In this document: positions 12,440 through 22,410 of the stretch, piece after piece
Layout of the letters: each line of letters starts with the position of its first letter
Position numbering within the stretch: position 1 is the stretch's first letter
Assembly (NCBI GenBank): GCA_035222895.1
Contig: JAVYIG010001049.1
Location: 310,001 to 374,000 of the forward strand
Source: Strongylocentrotus droebachiensis
Taxonomy: Eukaryota > Echinodermata > Echinoidea > Camarodonta > Strongylocentrotidae
Length of the DNA stretch: 64,000 nucleotides
Direction: 5' to 3'
Notes under the pieces: generated by a model
What the model was told of the DNA's origin: nothing
The model's database searches: none
The model's input: the letters and a program-made list of their open reading frames with translations, nothing else
Position numbers and translations under genes: made by a program

Positions 12440-12500
12440 ATTCACAATTAGAATGGGCGTCTCTCCATTACATGATGATACAGTCGCCATCCCCATTCAC
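12440..12500 (-). pseudogene. Array unit with its LRR exon deleted
   Basis: At about 12466 the intron motif GGGCGTCTCCAT is joined directly to ACATGATGATACAGTCGCC. In intact units these two motifs lie on opposite sides of the exon, so the exon and its flanks were deleted. The surrounding unit is otherwise recognisable. Confidence 0.6.
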
Positions 12501-12552
12501 TTACAAAAGCAATACCTTCCTCTTACAGTCTATTTGATAGAGATATTACTTT

Positions 12553-12635
12553 GTCTTTTATGTAAATTTTGTTATCTGTATTATATCTGCATGTGAAATG
12601 TGAAACCAAGAAACTCAAACTCAAACTCAAACAAT
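12553..12635 (+). mobile_element. LINE 3' end with ACTCAA-repeat tail
   Basis: A short insertion ending in AAACTCAAACTCAAACTCAA interrupts the array motif GATATTACTTTG. It is typical of a CR1/L2-type 3' terminus with a short repeat tail. Confidence 0.5.
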
Positions 12636-13114
12636 TTCATTTCACAATGACGTCACACAAATGTGTGAAGAATAGTCTCAGAACAATTGGCAGTTTGCAA
12701 TGGTAAACACAATCAATACAACGGGAACGAAAAGAAATGATTTTTCATTTTGTAGGTTTTTAATTAAAAATAGTAAGTCTCATCAACATTCACAATTACA
12801 ATGAACGTCTCTGCATCAGCGTTCCTGTAGCATTCCGAATTGTCATATGAAATTAAAAATATGGTATATAATATAGTATTCACCATCCTTGATAAAATCT
12901 TCAGTCTGATTTTTGTATTATGGCAGAAAGTTCACTTTTCACTTCCACGTCCATAAACATTTAACTTTTCCTACCTGCTTCCTATCAATGGTATACTAAA
13001 TGGGAGAGTGGATTCGTACACTTGCGTTTGACAATATAGAAATGGGTACACTTCAAGTATAACAAATATGTAGTGATTTTATTAGAGTCCTAGAATTTAT
13101 GACAGAACTAATAC

Positions 13115-13282
13115 CCCTGCGGATGATGCCATCGCTGATAATGTTGAGTAGAAGTCATTGTGACAGGAACCCAAGAATGTCAGGTTCTTCAGATGAGGCA
13201 TCTTACAGATGAACTGAGCGAGATCACGTGATGCATTGGGACATTCCCTGAGATCACCAGAGCGGATGTCCAGAGTCTCAAT
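13115..13282 (-). CDS. NLR gene 1, exon 7: cassette LRR exon (168 nt)
   Basis: Phase 0-0 exon, residues 1048-1103, acceptor ATAACAG|ATTGAG and donor GCAGGG|GTATTA. It reads IETLDIRSGDLRECPNASRD, then KMPHLKNLTFLGSCHNDFYS. It differs at the donor-adjacent codon (Gly instead of Lys) and in a Pro-to-Cys region near residue 12. It is closest to exon 6 at the exposed LRR face (FLGSC against FWGSC). A poly-G tract at 13663-13676 lies 381 bp upstream in the transcript. No break is seen. Confidence 0.87.
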
Positions 13283-14230
13283 CTGTTATGATAGTGCGAC
13301 ATCATATTGAATAATCAATTGCCGACATTACTATACTGAATTATATATTACATTACATGATGATACAGTCGCCATCCTCATTCACTTACAAAAGCAATAC
13401 GTTACTTTTACAAATTATTTGATAGAGATATTACTTTGAAAATCTTATTTAAAAAAAGGTAACAAACTTGTGTGAAAAATAGAATCAGAACATTTGGCAG
13501 TTTTCAATGGAAAACACAATCAAAACAACGGGAAAGAAGAGATTTTTTAAAAATAATAATTTGAATTTGAATTTATATTAGTATTACTATTATAAATTAA
13601 TATATTTATTATCATCAGCAATTCTTAATAAAAAAAGCCGTCACTCAATCAGCACTTCCATAGGGGGGGGGGGGGGAATCTACATATTGAGTGTCCAAAG
13701 TCCTAATCTGATATAGGCATAGTTGTAATATTACGTTTTAAAAAAAAACAATTGCTGACATTACACGCCTTGAACATATTTCCGAACTTTACATCTTGAT
13801 ACAGTTGCCATCCCCATTCATTTACAAAGCAAAACGTCATTCTGACATTTGATTGAAATAGTTCTTTGAAAATCTAATCTTACTTAACATAACATCAACA
13901 TTCACAATTACAATGGATGTCTCTCCATCATAATTCCTGTAGCATTCTGAATTGTCAAATGGAATTAAAGATATGATATGTGATATATTATTCACCATCC
14001 ATGTTAAAATATTCAGTCTGTTTGTGTATTATGGCAGTAAGTTCACTTTTCACTTCCACGTCCATAAACAGTTAACTTTTCCAACCCGCGTCCTATCAAT
14101 GGTAGGATATACTAAATGAGAGAGTGAAATATTACACTTGCGTTTGACAATATAGCAAAGGTTACACTTCAAGTATAACAAATATGAAGTGATTTTCTTA
14201 GTGTCCTAAAATATTTGAGCGAATCAATAC

Positions 14231-14398
14231 CTTTGCTGATGATGCCATCGACGATGATGTTGAGTAAAAGTCATCGTGACAGGAACCCCAGAATGTCAGA
14301 TTCTTCAGATGAGGCATCTTACAGATGAACTGAGTGAGATCACGTGATGCATCGGGACGATCACTGAGATCATCAGAGCGGATGTCCAGAGTCTCAAT
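14231..14398 (-). CDS. NLR gene 1, exon 6: cassette LRR exon (168 nt)
   Basis: First exon of the tandem array in transcript order, residues 992-1047. It has acceptor ACAACAG|ATTGAG and donor GCAAAG|GTATTG, both phase 0. The 56 residues are two 28-residue LRRs, starting IETLDIRSDDLSDRPDASRD and containing KMPHLKNLTFWGSCHDDFYS. The exposed strand residues are FWGSC. A poly-G tract on the plus strand (14750-14768) lies 352 bp upstream of its acceptor. The exon is intact. Confidence 0.88.
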
Positions 14399-15140
14399 CT
14401 GTTGTAATAATACGACATGATGTTGGATAAACAATTGCTGACATTAATATACTGAAGTATATCTAACATTACATGATGATACAGTCGCCAACCTCATTCA
14501 CTTAAAGCAATACGTTATATTTACAATCTATTTGATAGAGATATTACTTTGGAAATCTTTGTTTCATAATAACGTAACACAAATGTGTGAAAATAGACTC
14601 AGAATATTTGGCAGTTTCCGATGGAAAACACAATCACAAGAACGGGAACGAAATGATTCGATTTTTCATTTTGTAGGTTTAAAATTCATATATTTTGTAT
14701 CATGAGCAATAGTTAATATAATAGCCGTCACTCCATCAGCACTTTCATTGGGGGGGGGGGGGGGGGGGACCAGATATTGAGTGTCCAAAATCCGAATCTG
14801 ACATAATTGTAGCATTATGTTGGATAAACAATTGCTGACATTACTCGACTTGAACATGTTTTTTAAACTTTACATCTTGATACAGTCACTATCCTCATTC
14901 ATTTATAATGCGAAAGGTTATTTTGAAATTTGATGGAAATAGTATTTTAAAAATGTGATTTTACATAACATACAAGTGTGAAAACAAATAAACACGGAAC
15001 ACTTTGCGGTTTTCAAAGGGATAGGAAGAGACGAAGGGATTCTCATCGGCATTCACAATTTAAATGGACGTCTCTCCATCAGCATTCCCGTCGCATTCCG
15101 TATTGTCATATGGAATTAAGAATATGTTATATTATAGAGA

Positions 15141-15923
15141 AATCGACTGCTACGAGAGGACTGGCTGTTTCCATACGCTCAAGGAAAATTTGCCTCCGCT
15201 GCTATCACCCCGAGGCGCGCCTTTTTGTTTAGTATGCACACAAATTGGTCGTTGGAAAAACGAACATTTTAATATCAACAATCATGAAGGAATTATGAAG
15301 AATTATCCACGGAGCGACGAAGCGTTTATCATTAGTTTCATGCTTTTCATCGACAAAATCTTTCACATGAGATATCTTGGAATGTAGAATTTACCACTTT
15401 AGGAAGTGATTTTCCTATATTGATATAAATAGGAAATCAAAATAATCTTCCAAAGATTGACCCGGAAGAAATAAATAGGTCACTTGCTAATATTAATTGG
15501 GGAAAAAAAAATCATGAATAAATAAATTTATAGACGATCACAATGTAGAAGAAGCGTAATTTATATTTGTAGAACATTTGAATAACACAATGATACGTGA
15601 ATGATAGGCGAAATCAAAGACAAATTCCTGTTTGTTTTGAAACAAGGAATGTTTACCTATTATAAAAGAAGCAATCACTTAAGATATTTAGCAGAGAAAA
15701 GAAAAACTGAAGAATACGTAGAAGATTACCTGGAAAAGAAAGCTAGCACGAAAGATCAAAAGACAAGCAAAACGAGACTATTTGATCACCTTTTGTAAGG
15801 AAATGACTCGTTCCACATCAATGAGAGAAATGGGAAATACGATACGTCAAATGGTAAAAATAATAATAAAAGTAAAAACATTAAATCGATAATATATGAA
15901 GATAAAGAAATATTAACCCCTCA
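15141..15923. other. AT-rich intronic DNA, no supported gene
   Basis: Between the array and the palindrome. Short Lys-rich frames occur on the plus strand (15064-15387 and 15601-15798) with no recognisable motif, and stops separate them. It may be a decayed element. Confidence 0.5.
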
Positions 15924-16733
15924 AGACAATGATTTATTCCTAATAGATCTAAATAATAGTACACATTCTCAGATTTTATTGAATACAAATTTGCGAGTGT
16001 TTGTTTTGCGTGACTGCTAAAGCATGTGTGTGCTTCTATGCTAATCAGTGTCCTACGTCCTTAAGTCATAACTGACAGTCATGAGGATTAATGCCTCACA
16101 AAAGGGCTCTTTTATAGCTGATCGACACGGTTTTTATTCTGGGGCCTCACAGTGACAAGGCCTTTACTTAGCCACTGAATCATGACTGTATTTGTGGGGG
16201 CTAGGTTTCTTCGCCGCCCCCACAAATACAAAAAAACGAAGAAGGTGCTATAAATTATCGATAATTCATTGCATTTTCCCCCGGTCCCCAACAAGGTAAA
16301 ATCCTCTGTAGGGCAATGCATTATGGTTCAAGGCATGCCCACATAGAGGATTTGTTATGTTGAGGATCGGGGCGAAATGCAATGAATTATTGATAGGTTA
16401 TTGCATTTTCTTTGTTTTGTTGTATTTGTGGGGGCGGCGACGTACCCTAGCCCCCGCGGCGTATAGTCATGTTTCAGTAGCTAAGCAATGGCCTCGCTAC
16501 TGTGAGCCCCCAGGATCAAAATCGTGTCGATGTGCTATATTAGTGCCCTTTTATGAGGCATTAATCCTCATTACTGTCAGTTATGACTTCAGGACGTAGG
16601 TCCCCTAGTTGATTAGCATAGTAGCACATACGTGCTTTAGCAGTCTCGCATAACAAACAGTAACAAATTATTATTCAATAAAATCTGAAAGTGTATACTA
16701 TTATCTAGATCTATTAGGAATAACTCATTGTCA
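15924..16733. repeat. Large imperfect palindrome, arms about 400 bp, with SINE-like sequence
   Basis: The left arm (15924-16320) and right arm (16332-16733) are inverted copies separated by an 11-base centre. Shared blocks include ATTCCTAATAGATCTA, TCAGATTTTATTGAATA, GACTGCTAAAGCA, TCATAACTGACAGT, ATGAGGATTAATGCCTCA and GCCCCCACAAATAC. The block near ATGAGGATTAATGCCTC resembles the body of the SINE at 59111. It lies in the intron between LRR exon 5 and the array. It could be a foldback transposon or two head-to-head SINE-bearing copies. Confidence 0.8.
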
Positions 16734-17119
16734 AAATCATTCCATAAATTGGGGTAAAAATAATTATTCCACCATTATGACCAAAAGTGTTCTAGGGAAA
16801 AATTGGGTCATCATGATAAGAGCGAGCAAAGATGAAGAATTTTTGTTGGTGGAAACCCATTAGCTTAAAAATAAGTACTATACAAATACTTTAATGGAGT
16901 ATTTTTCTTTTTTGCGACTTGAAAAAAGTAAAGTCGCCTGAAATTGAAATTTATTTATCTAAAAAAAATCCCCCTCTATTTTCAAGTATTCTCCTAATTT
17001 AATTTCATCTTATGACACCAGAAAAACTATTATCGTGACTGAATATGGCATCTATTTCTTTTAAAAGAAAGATGTACCAAATATACAAGAACGTGGATAA
17101 TACACAGATGTATACGGAC

Positions 17120-17281
17120 CTTGGAGTCGGCTGCTTTATTCGCAAGCACCGAGTAAAAGGCATCATGCATAGTAGAAGTAGTAGCGATCGTCACATATCT
17201 CAATGTTTGTGATGAGCACATGAGTTCAGCCAGGTCCTCTGAAGCCGTCCGTCCACATGGCTTCTCAATTATCAGGTGATC
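17120..17281 (-). CDS. NLR gene 1, exon 5: first (divergent) LRR exon
   Basis: A 162-nt, phase 0-0 exon (residues 938-991) between TTTTTGTAG|GATCAC and CCAAG|GTCCGT. It keeps the skeleton of the cassette exons: RTASEDLAELMCSSQTLRYV corresponds to SRDLAQFICKMPHLKNL, and HDAFYSVLANKAADSK to HDDFYSTSSAMASSAK. It differs from the others at most positions and sits outside the tandem array, so it is probably the ancestral first repeat next to the NACHT core. The donor GTCCGT is a weaker match than those of the array exons. Confidence 0.72.
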
Positions 17282-18102
17282 CTACAAAAATGTATGAACA
17301 CAAATAATATTGTGAGGCTAGAAACGTAAATCATAAAAATAATACCATATTATCCTCATTAATCACCTTAATTGAAATTGATTTTTTTTAATATATTTTT
17401 TTTCTATCATTTTCCGTTGGTTTTTATTCTGTTTTCAAAAATCTATATTTCACGAAGAACATCAAATAACTTTATAATAAAATTTTGCATTTGAAAGGAA
17501 TTATTCTGACCCTACCAAATGTAAATTTTTCTGGGTTCTGTGCGTTATCTTATCATATTTCAATTTAGCGTTTTGTCATACTGGTTTGAACAGAATGCAC
17601 GTGCAAATCCCATTGGAATTCGTGATATTAAAAGTGTTATATTATTAACCGATATTTCATTGCAAATAAACGCAAGATCGGTTGCGCTACAATAAGAATA
17701 AATCACAACTCCTATTAACAGACTTAAGTCCTAATACTCATTAACTCTTGTAGATAATAATAGTAAAACAAAAACAAAAAGGCCTACATTGCAATTTTCA
17801 GATTAAAAATAATAATCAGAGTTTCACCCATACTAGATCCATAGAAGTGGATTTAAACGTGCATCATGATCAAAGAAAAATGATTCTATCAAGCTTCTTT
17901 TGGGGGTGAAGAGTAGTTTAACAGAATGCGTTGCGCATCGTTAGTATACAGGGTATACGTATACAGTTAAGTGTTCAAACCAAACGACGTTATCCTAAGT
18001 CTGAGAGAATGAAATTTAAATAAAAAAGAAACTGCATCACTCACAGAGATCATACAACATTGGAATGAATACGTTGCAACAATTCGACGTTACTTTCCTT
18101 AC
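17282..18102 (-). other. Intron between NACHT and first LRR exon
   Basis: AT-rich and unique. Nothing else recognised. Confidence 0.6.
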
Positions 18103-19700
18103 CACTTCACGATGATTCATGATGAAGATATGCCCTGATACTGTGTGTGCCTGCATCTCCTCGGTGATCTTCAGCGTCTTGCTAAACTCAGAGGAGAGAT
18201 GATCCGCCACTGATTTGTCCACTGCCTTGGCCGCTGCCTTGGCCACTGTTTGGTCTTGGCTCTCGTATGCTACGTCAACGATGAAGTCATCATGATGTCT
18301 ACGCTCTCTTTGTCCTGCTGTGAGACGAGATACGATATCCAATCCGACCTCCTTCAGCTGAGCCGAGGTGAAGTACAGTAGGTACCTGTATTCCAGTGCG
18401 CTCTCAATCATATCCACTATCAACCTATCATACTCATTACGGTTTGAGTTGTAAAGAAATGCAAGATACATTCCTGATAGATATTCCTGAAAGAGCTTAT
18501 GAGGGAACTGCACCGATTGAACTGCTGAATTTGGATTATTTCTTCTGTCACGCCTCGGAAGAACTTTCTTCTCTCTGGTGAGTACACCAACTTTACAACC
18601 TACATCGATAGATTCTGGATAACTCTGAAACTCTTCTTCTGTGAATACCAACCGTCTCTCGAGAAGTCCCTTGAACGCAATGTGGCCAATCTGAAGCAGG
18701 TGATGACGAATATCTGAACGATTCTCCCTCAATTCGCCTTCAACGATACCTGAAGATGGAATGTGCTTCGATAGGTAATGATCAACCAAAAAGTCAATCA
18801 TCTCATTGAAGAGCTGGGAAAATGTTTGCAGCTTGCACATTGCCTCTCGGTGCTCTCCATCAAATTCTTTCCACATGATGCACAGCATGGCTGTGTAGAT
18901 GGGGTAGGGGGCCATGTTCTCTCTGATCACATCGTTGTTCGATATGAATCGGTTCAGATCTTCAGAGGAAGCTGTGTCTGGATGAAAGAACTTTGTGATG
19001 TAGGAAGAGAGGTTTTCAGCAGAGAAACCTTCTACAGCAATGAAAGCAAACACCTTTCTGAGATTGGCATTTTTCCTAATCTCATCTGATCTCCACCGCC
19101 GTGATGTGATTAGTACTGTCCCTGACTCGAACAGCCGATTGAGAGTGATCAAAGCGATTTGCTGAATGTTGTTAAGATCGACAGCAAACTCATCCAGGCC
19201 GTCCAAGACAAGAAAGACGTCCTTTGGATTTGAGAGGATGTACTTGTTTAGCTTCTTGGCTGTGACGGGATTATCTTTTGGGAGATAGGACTTGACTATC
19301 TCTCCAACAGTATTGTTCTTTGCCTCGCGAAGTAGGACGACAAGAACAAGTTTGAAATCTTGGTATCCTCTTCCATGGATCCAATCCCAAGCGATCTTGG
19401 CGCAAAGGGTGGTTTTCCCCACACCACCTTCACCTTCCACCAACAAGCGTTTAGGATAGATTCCGTTGACTTCGGTCCTGAGGAGGTCGTCGTATAGAAG
19501 CAGTGTCTTCTGCTTGGTACCTTTGTCTTCTTCCATCAACGTTAGATTAGTGAAGATCCGTTCAAATTTCAGTAGAAGCTCGCTGTTCAGTGGATCGGCT
19601 TGAATCTGACAGAGGTGAATTGCCAAATAGCGTTTGACCTCTTCAGCAACCCGCTTGATGTCCTCCTCTGTCATTGAGGGTATGTCGTCACCAACCTGAC
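18103..19700 (-). CDS. NLR gene 1, exon 4: NACHT NTPase with winged-helix region
   Basis: One exon of 1598 nt, residues 406-937 of the assembled protein. The acceptor is ATCACAG|GTCAGG. The preferred donor is GTG|GTAAGG at 18102-18097, giving phase 0 to match the LRR exons; the frame stays open to a stop at 18037, and a second donor-like GTGAGT at 18044 would give an unmatched phase. Walker A is GEGGVGKT (residues 494-501), Walker B is VFLVLDGLDE (566-575), and a sensor-like LITSRR follows (601-606). FPHKLFQEYLS (803-813) is the conserved end of the NACHT winged-helix region. The STAND ATPase should bind a nucleotide and drive oligomerisation of the cytosolic receptor. There are no internal stops or frameshifts, so the core appears functional. 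Confidence 0.93.
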
Positions 19701-20367
19701 CTGTGATGAGATGGTAAAGACCCTTGTCTCTAAAGTCACTTGAAAAAGAATGCTACTATTGTTTAAACGTAAACAAAAATAAAAAGTGGCAGCAAAAAAC
19801 AACAACAAACAAACAAGTACATAAACCATGAATCACAGAAATGTAATATCAATATACGTTACTTCTCAAATCTCAATTTAAATTTGCGTGTGGATCATAA
19901 TCAGTGGCTGAGAAATCATTTATTTCCTAGATAGGGGCTCTCACAGTGATTAATGAATTGACATTGTGCCCTGATGTCACTGCCCCATGGAAGGGTTACT
20001 CGGGTCGGTGTTAAGATGTCAGGCGTTTTTTGTTATTGGTCGGGTTTTGGACCATCTTCTATTGAGCGAATATTGCGGTAAGTGTCATGTTAAAATGTGC
20101 ATGATCATGTGAAAAACGATTTCTACTTCGAAAGCTACGCTCCTGGATTGATATGCTTATAATCCATGAACTAATTAAATGCGTCTTTCATAATAACGTG
20201 CTTTGTATAGTCGGAGATTCCTCCTTTGTAACTGTTTATCCATATAGATATGAAAATACAAGGTCCTATACGTTAGCGCGTATTCTGGAGTTGAGAGTAA
20301 AATGTGCAATTTCCTTACATATTTAATATGATCGTATCTTTTAAAGTGGGTGATACTAACGTGATAC

Positions 20368-20369
<2 letters not shown>

Positions 20370-20419
<50 letters not shown>

Positions 20420-20422
20420 GTG
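20370..20422 (+). repeat. CT then TA microsatellite
   Basis: A run of CT repeats followed by TA repeats in the gene 1 intron between the NACHT and Death exons. Confidence 0.9.
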
Positions 20423-20579
20423 CCTATGTGTATTGCATACATTGTATGCAGTATCCAGCAAAAGTGAGGACACCCTTATAGTAAATGTTCAATAATCCAA
20501 TATTCTAAAACACACTTTGCTGCAGTGCAATATTGTAATGGAAGGCGCAATTTTACCTATAAATTTAGCACATAACGCT

Positions 20580-20700
20580 AATTTAATAATAATAGCAATA
20601 ATACTAATAATTAAAATGGTTTCTTGTATAGCGCTCATGTCTAACTTGACAAGCTCGATAAATTTTATCCTGTCTTTAACATGGCTGCCATTACAGTGCT
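20580..20700 (-). mobile_element. Decayed LINE or SINE 3' end
   Basis: AATAATAATAGCAATAATAC leads to TTCTTGTATAGCGCTCAT, the same layout as 58014-58190. It lies in the intron between the Death and NACHT exons. Confidence 0.4.
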
Positions 20701-20816
20701 CTAGCATTTTAAGGGGTTAATTCCTGCCAGGTACCCATATATCTCACTTTGGTCGAGTGTAAAGAATGTACCTACATTTCTATAGCTATACATAAACCCA
20801 CCTTTATTATTATTAC

Positions 20817-21082
20817 CTTTTCGTACACTATCAGCAAGCTGTACCAGCTTATTGCTTTCTAACGTGCAACCCAATGTCTCCCTCGCTTCGCTATCACGTA
20901 TTGTCTTCCGCCATTCGTAAAGCATCTGATAGGTGGCATGCATGGAGTCGCCAAGCTTGTCTTTCTCAAACCGACTTAGTTGAGCCTCAGAGAATCCTAA
21001 AGCTAGTCCGACCTTCCTGAAATCTGATGAATCCATACCGTCGGCAAGAAGGTAGAGCTCGAGCTCGGTCAGATTTCCAGGG
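20817..21082 (-). CDS. NLR gene 1, exon 3: Death domain
   Basis: A 266-nt exon with a pyrimidine-rich acceptor (GATTTAG|CC) and donor (AAAAG|GTAATA). It supplies residues 316-405 and ends in phase 1, matched by the GT that opens the NACHT exon. The protein has the helical pattern of a Death-fold domain: LTELELYLLADG, then DFRKVGLALGFSEAQLSRF, then the YQMLYEWRK helix and a final LVQLADSVRKG. The W in EWRK and the L-G-F turn are typical of Death domains. In NLRs this module joins adaptors or caspases by homotypic contact. After 2A skipping it would be almost at the N-terminus of the receptor, with only PSDNPGN before its first helix. Confidence 0.85.
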
Positions 21083-21274
21083 CTAAATCAAAGACATAAG
21101 AAGAATGATTATTTTCACATAGCGCTTAAGCCGCTTATAGATATTTTTAAAATGTTGTATTTAAAGAACTTTCATTTTGCTCCTATGACTTGCAAATACA
21201 GTGTTTTACTGCATTGAATCATAATAATTTATGCAAACAATGCACAAATATTACGACATGTACCTGTCAAACAT

Positions 21275-21960
21275 TCAAGTTTTCAAGTTTTATTTATCTT
21301 TCTTTCATAACACACATTACAAAAATGACATGAATATAACAAGTGAACAGAATACGGCGTTACAATAGAAAGATGAGGTGACCTTGGTTGAAAGCAAGGC
21401 TTGTGGATTTAAGGTCCCTCATGAATAGCTTACGAGTATGTCCTAAAAGAAAAAAAACTCGTCGGATAAGAATAATGCGTACATTTAAATGCTTACAAAC
21501 TAAACTAACTAAACAACTGAGAAAATATAAACATAAATAAGTACAATAAAATCTACGGACTACTAAATAATGGCTATAAAAAAGAGGAACAGGAATATAC
21601 TACAAGCAACAGGACTGAAACACAGACAAAAACTAAACAAGACAGACAGATGAATAGATGTGAGAAACGGGAGTAGAATTATGCTCACCTATATAGCAAA
21701 TAATTGTCTTAAATATTGAGCACAACTATAAATCTAGACGATATCGACTAAAATAAAGTAACTTCAGTTTGCGCCTAAATGCATAAATACTGACCGATTG
21801 CCCTATTCTTGGTTCAAGGGAATTCCAAAACCTAGGTCCAGTGGACCCCAAAGTAGTAAGGGCAAATTGCGTTCTAACAAGAGGTAAGTGATATGCTTGC
21901 GCCTGTTACTAAATTACTAAAGAGCGTATAATTAGTTTTTTAAAGATTTAAAGACAACTT
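21275..21960 (-). mobile_element. LINE ORF2 C-terminal fragment in the intron between 2A and Death exons
   Basis: On the minus strand, 21905-21735 reads HLPLVRTQFALTTLGSTGPR, then FWNSLEPRIGQSVSIYAFRR and KLKLL, ending in a stop. This is the conserved GPxxWNSLP...FKxxLK end of a non-LTR ORF2. A 3' UTR continues to about 21275, ending near AATAAAACTTGAAAACTTG. It is a 5'-truncated copy and is spliced out with the intron. Confidence 0.75.
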
Positions 21961-22249
21961 GTTTGCATGAATCCACAAAGTCGCATTAGTCAACTCAGAG
22001 TTTACAGTCTGCAAAAGAGTTTGTGGATTTATGTGAGAGAAAAATACACTGTAATGACCTGTATTCTACTAGTCACGAATTGAAACCCGACGGTGGATTC
22101 AAGGTTTTGTTCAGAATCGGGTTTAACAAAAACAGTTAGCCTAATCAAGTTGTCCTTCATTAAACGTAATCGTAGACTCGGATTAGGGCTCAGTAGAATA
22201 TGAAATAATGGATTTTAATTTTCCAAAGATTTTCTTTCATGCTGCTTAC

Positions 22250-22410
22250 TTATCACTTGGACCAGGGTTTCGTTCTACGTCACCGGATCTCAACAGGAGC
22301 ATGTTGGTCATGTCTGGACAGTCATTCCCTTTGATTGCATCTGCTTCACCGGTGGTCGTCCCTGATAGGGGGATCGGATAGGTCGGTGATCCGTGATTCT
22401 CTGTTACTTC
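22250..22410 (-). CDS. NLR gene 1, exon 2: 2A-like ribosome-skipping exon
   Basis: A 161-nt exon between a strong acceptor (TTGTTCTTAG|GAAG) and a donor (AA|GTAAGC). It starts in phase 0, matching exon 1, and ends after two bases of a codon that the Death exon completes (AA+C, Asn316). It encodes residues 263-316. Residues 299-313 read LLLRSGDVERNPGP preceded by NM, which fits the 2A consensus D(V/I)ExNPGP with a hydrophobic run and SG before it. Known 2A peptides make the ribosome skip the Gly-Pro bond, so release is predicted between Gly312 and Pro313. The downstream product would begin PSDNPG and run directly into the Death domain. 2A-like sequences are known at N-termini of sea urchin NLRs and in some non-LTR retrotransposons; activity here is inferred from the motif. 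Confidence 0.88.
22258..22281 (-). promoter_or_regulatory. 2A translational recoding motif DVERNPGP
   Basis: The eight codons of D-V-E-R-N-P-G-P run from 22281 down to 22258. The scissile Gly codon (GGT) ends at 22261 and the Pro codon (CCA) is 22260-22258. All invariant positions of the class 1 2A consensus (D, E, N, P, G, P) are present. The frame is confirmed by splice-phase agreement with exon 1 and the Death exon. It is a recoding signal acting in the nascent chain, not a protease site. Confidence 0.88.

Larger units (their letters stand above)
2750..15140 (-). repeat. Tandem array of LRR-exon plus intron units, period about 1.1 kb
   Basis: Exons and their flanking introns are duplicated as a block. 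Recurring intron landmarks on the plus strand include ACATGATGATACAGTCGCC, TTGATAGAGATATTACTTTG, GAAGAGACGAAGGGATT-like and CCATCAGCATTC motifs. Exon low-end spacings are 1116, 1546, 3876, 1110, 1334 and 2243 bp. The large values are accounted for by inserted elements and two exon deletions. Plus-strand poly-G tracts lie at 5774-5792, 7104-7120, 8220-8233, 12095-12112, 13663-13676 and 14750-14768, one per intact intron. The array ends near 15140 in unrelated AT-rich DNA. Similar flanks recur at 62750-64000 around the gene 2 exons. Confidence 0.88.
19701..20816 (-). other. Intron between Death and NACHT exons
   Basis: Phase 1 intron containing the CT/TA microsatellite and one decayed LINE or SINE end. 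No further exon seen. Confidence 0.65.

Noticed and set aside
15601..15798. 65-codon Lys-rich plus-strand frame
   Set aside because: No motif, no splice or promoter context, opposite strand to the gene it lies in. Recorded only as intronic DNA.
18037..18044. GTGAGT donor at 18044 or the stop at 18037 as the end of the NACHT exon
   Set aside because: The GTGAGT donor leaves phase 1, which does not match the phase 0 LRR exon at 17281 and would create an immediate stop. GTAAGG at 18102 matches. A short isoform ending at 18037 by intron retention cannot be excluded.
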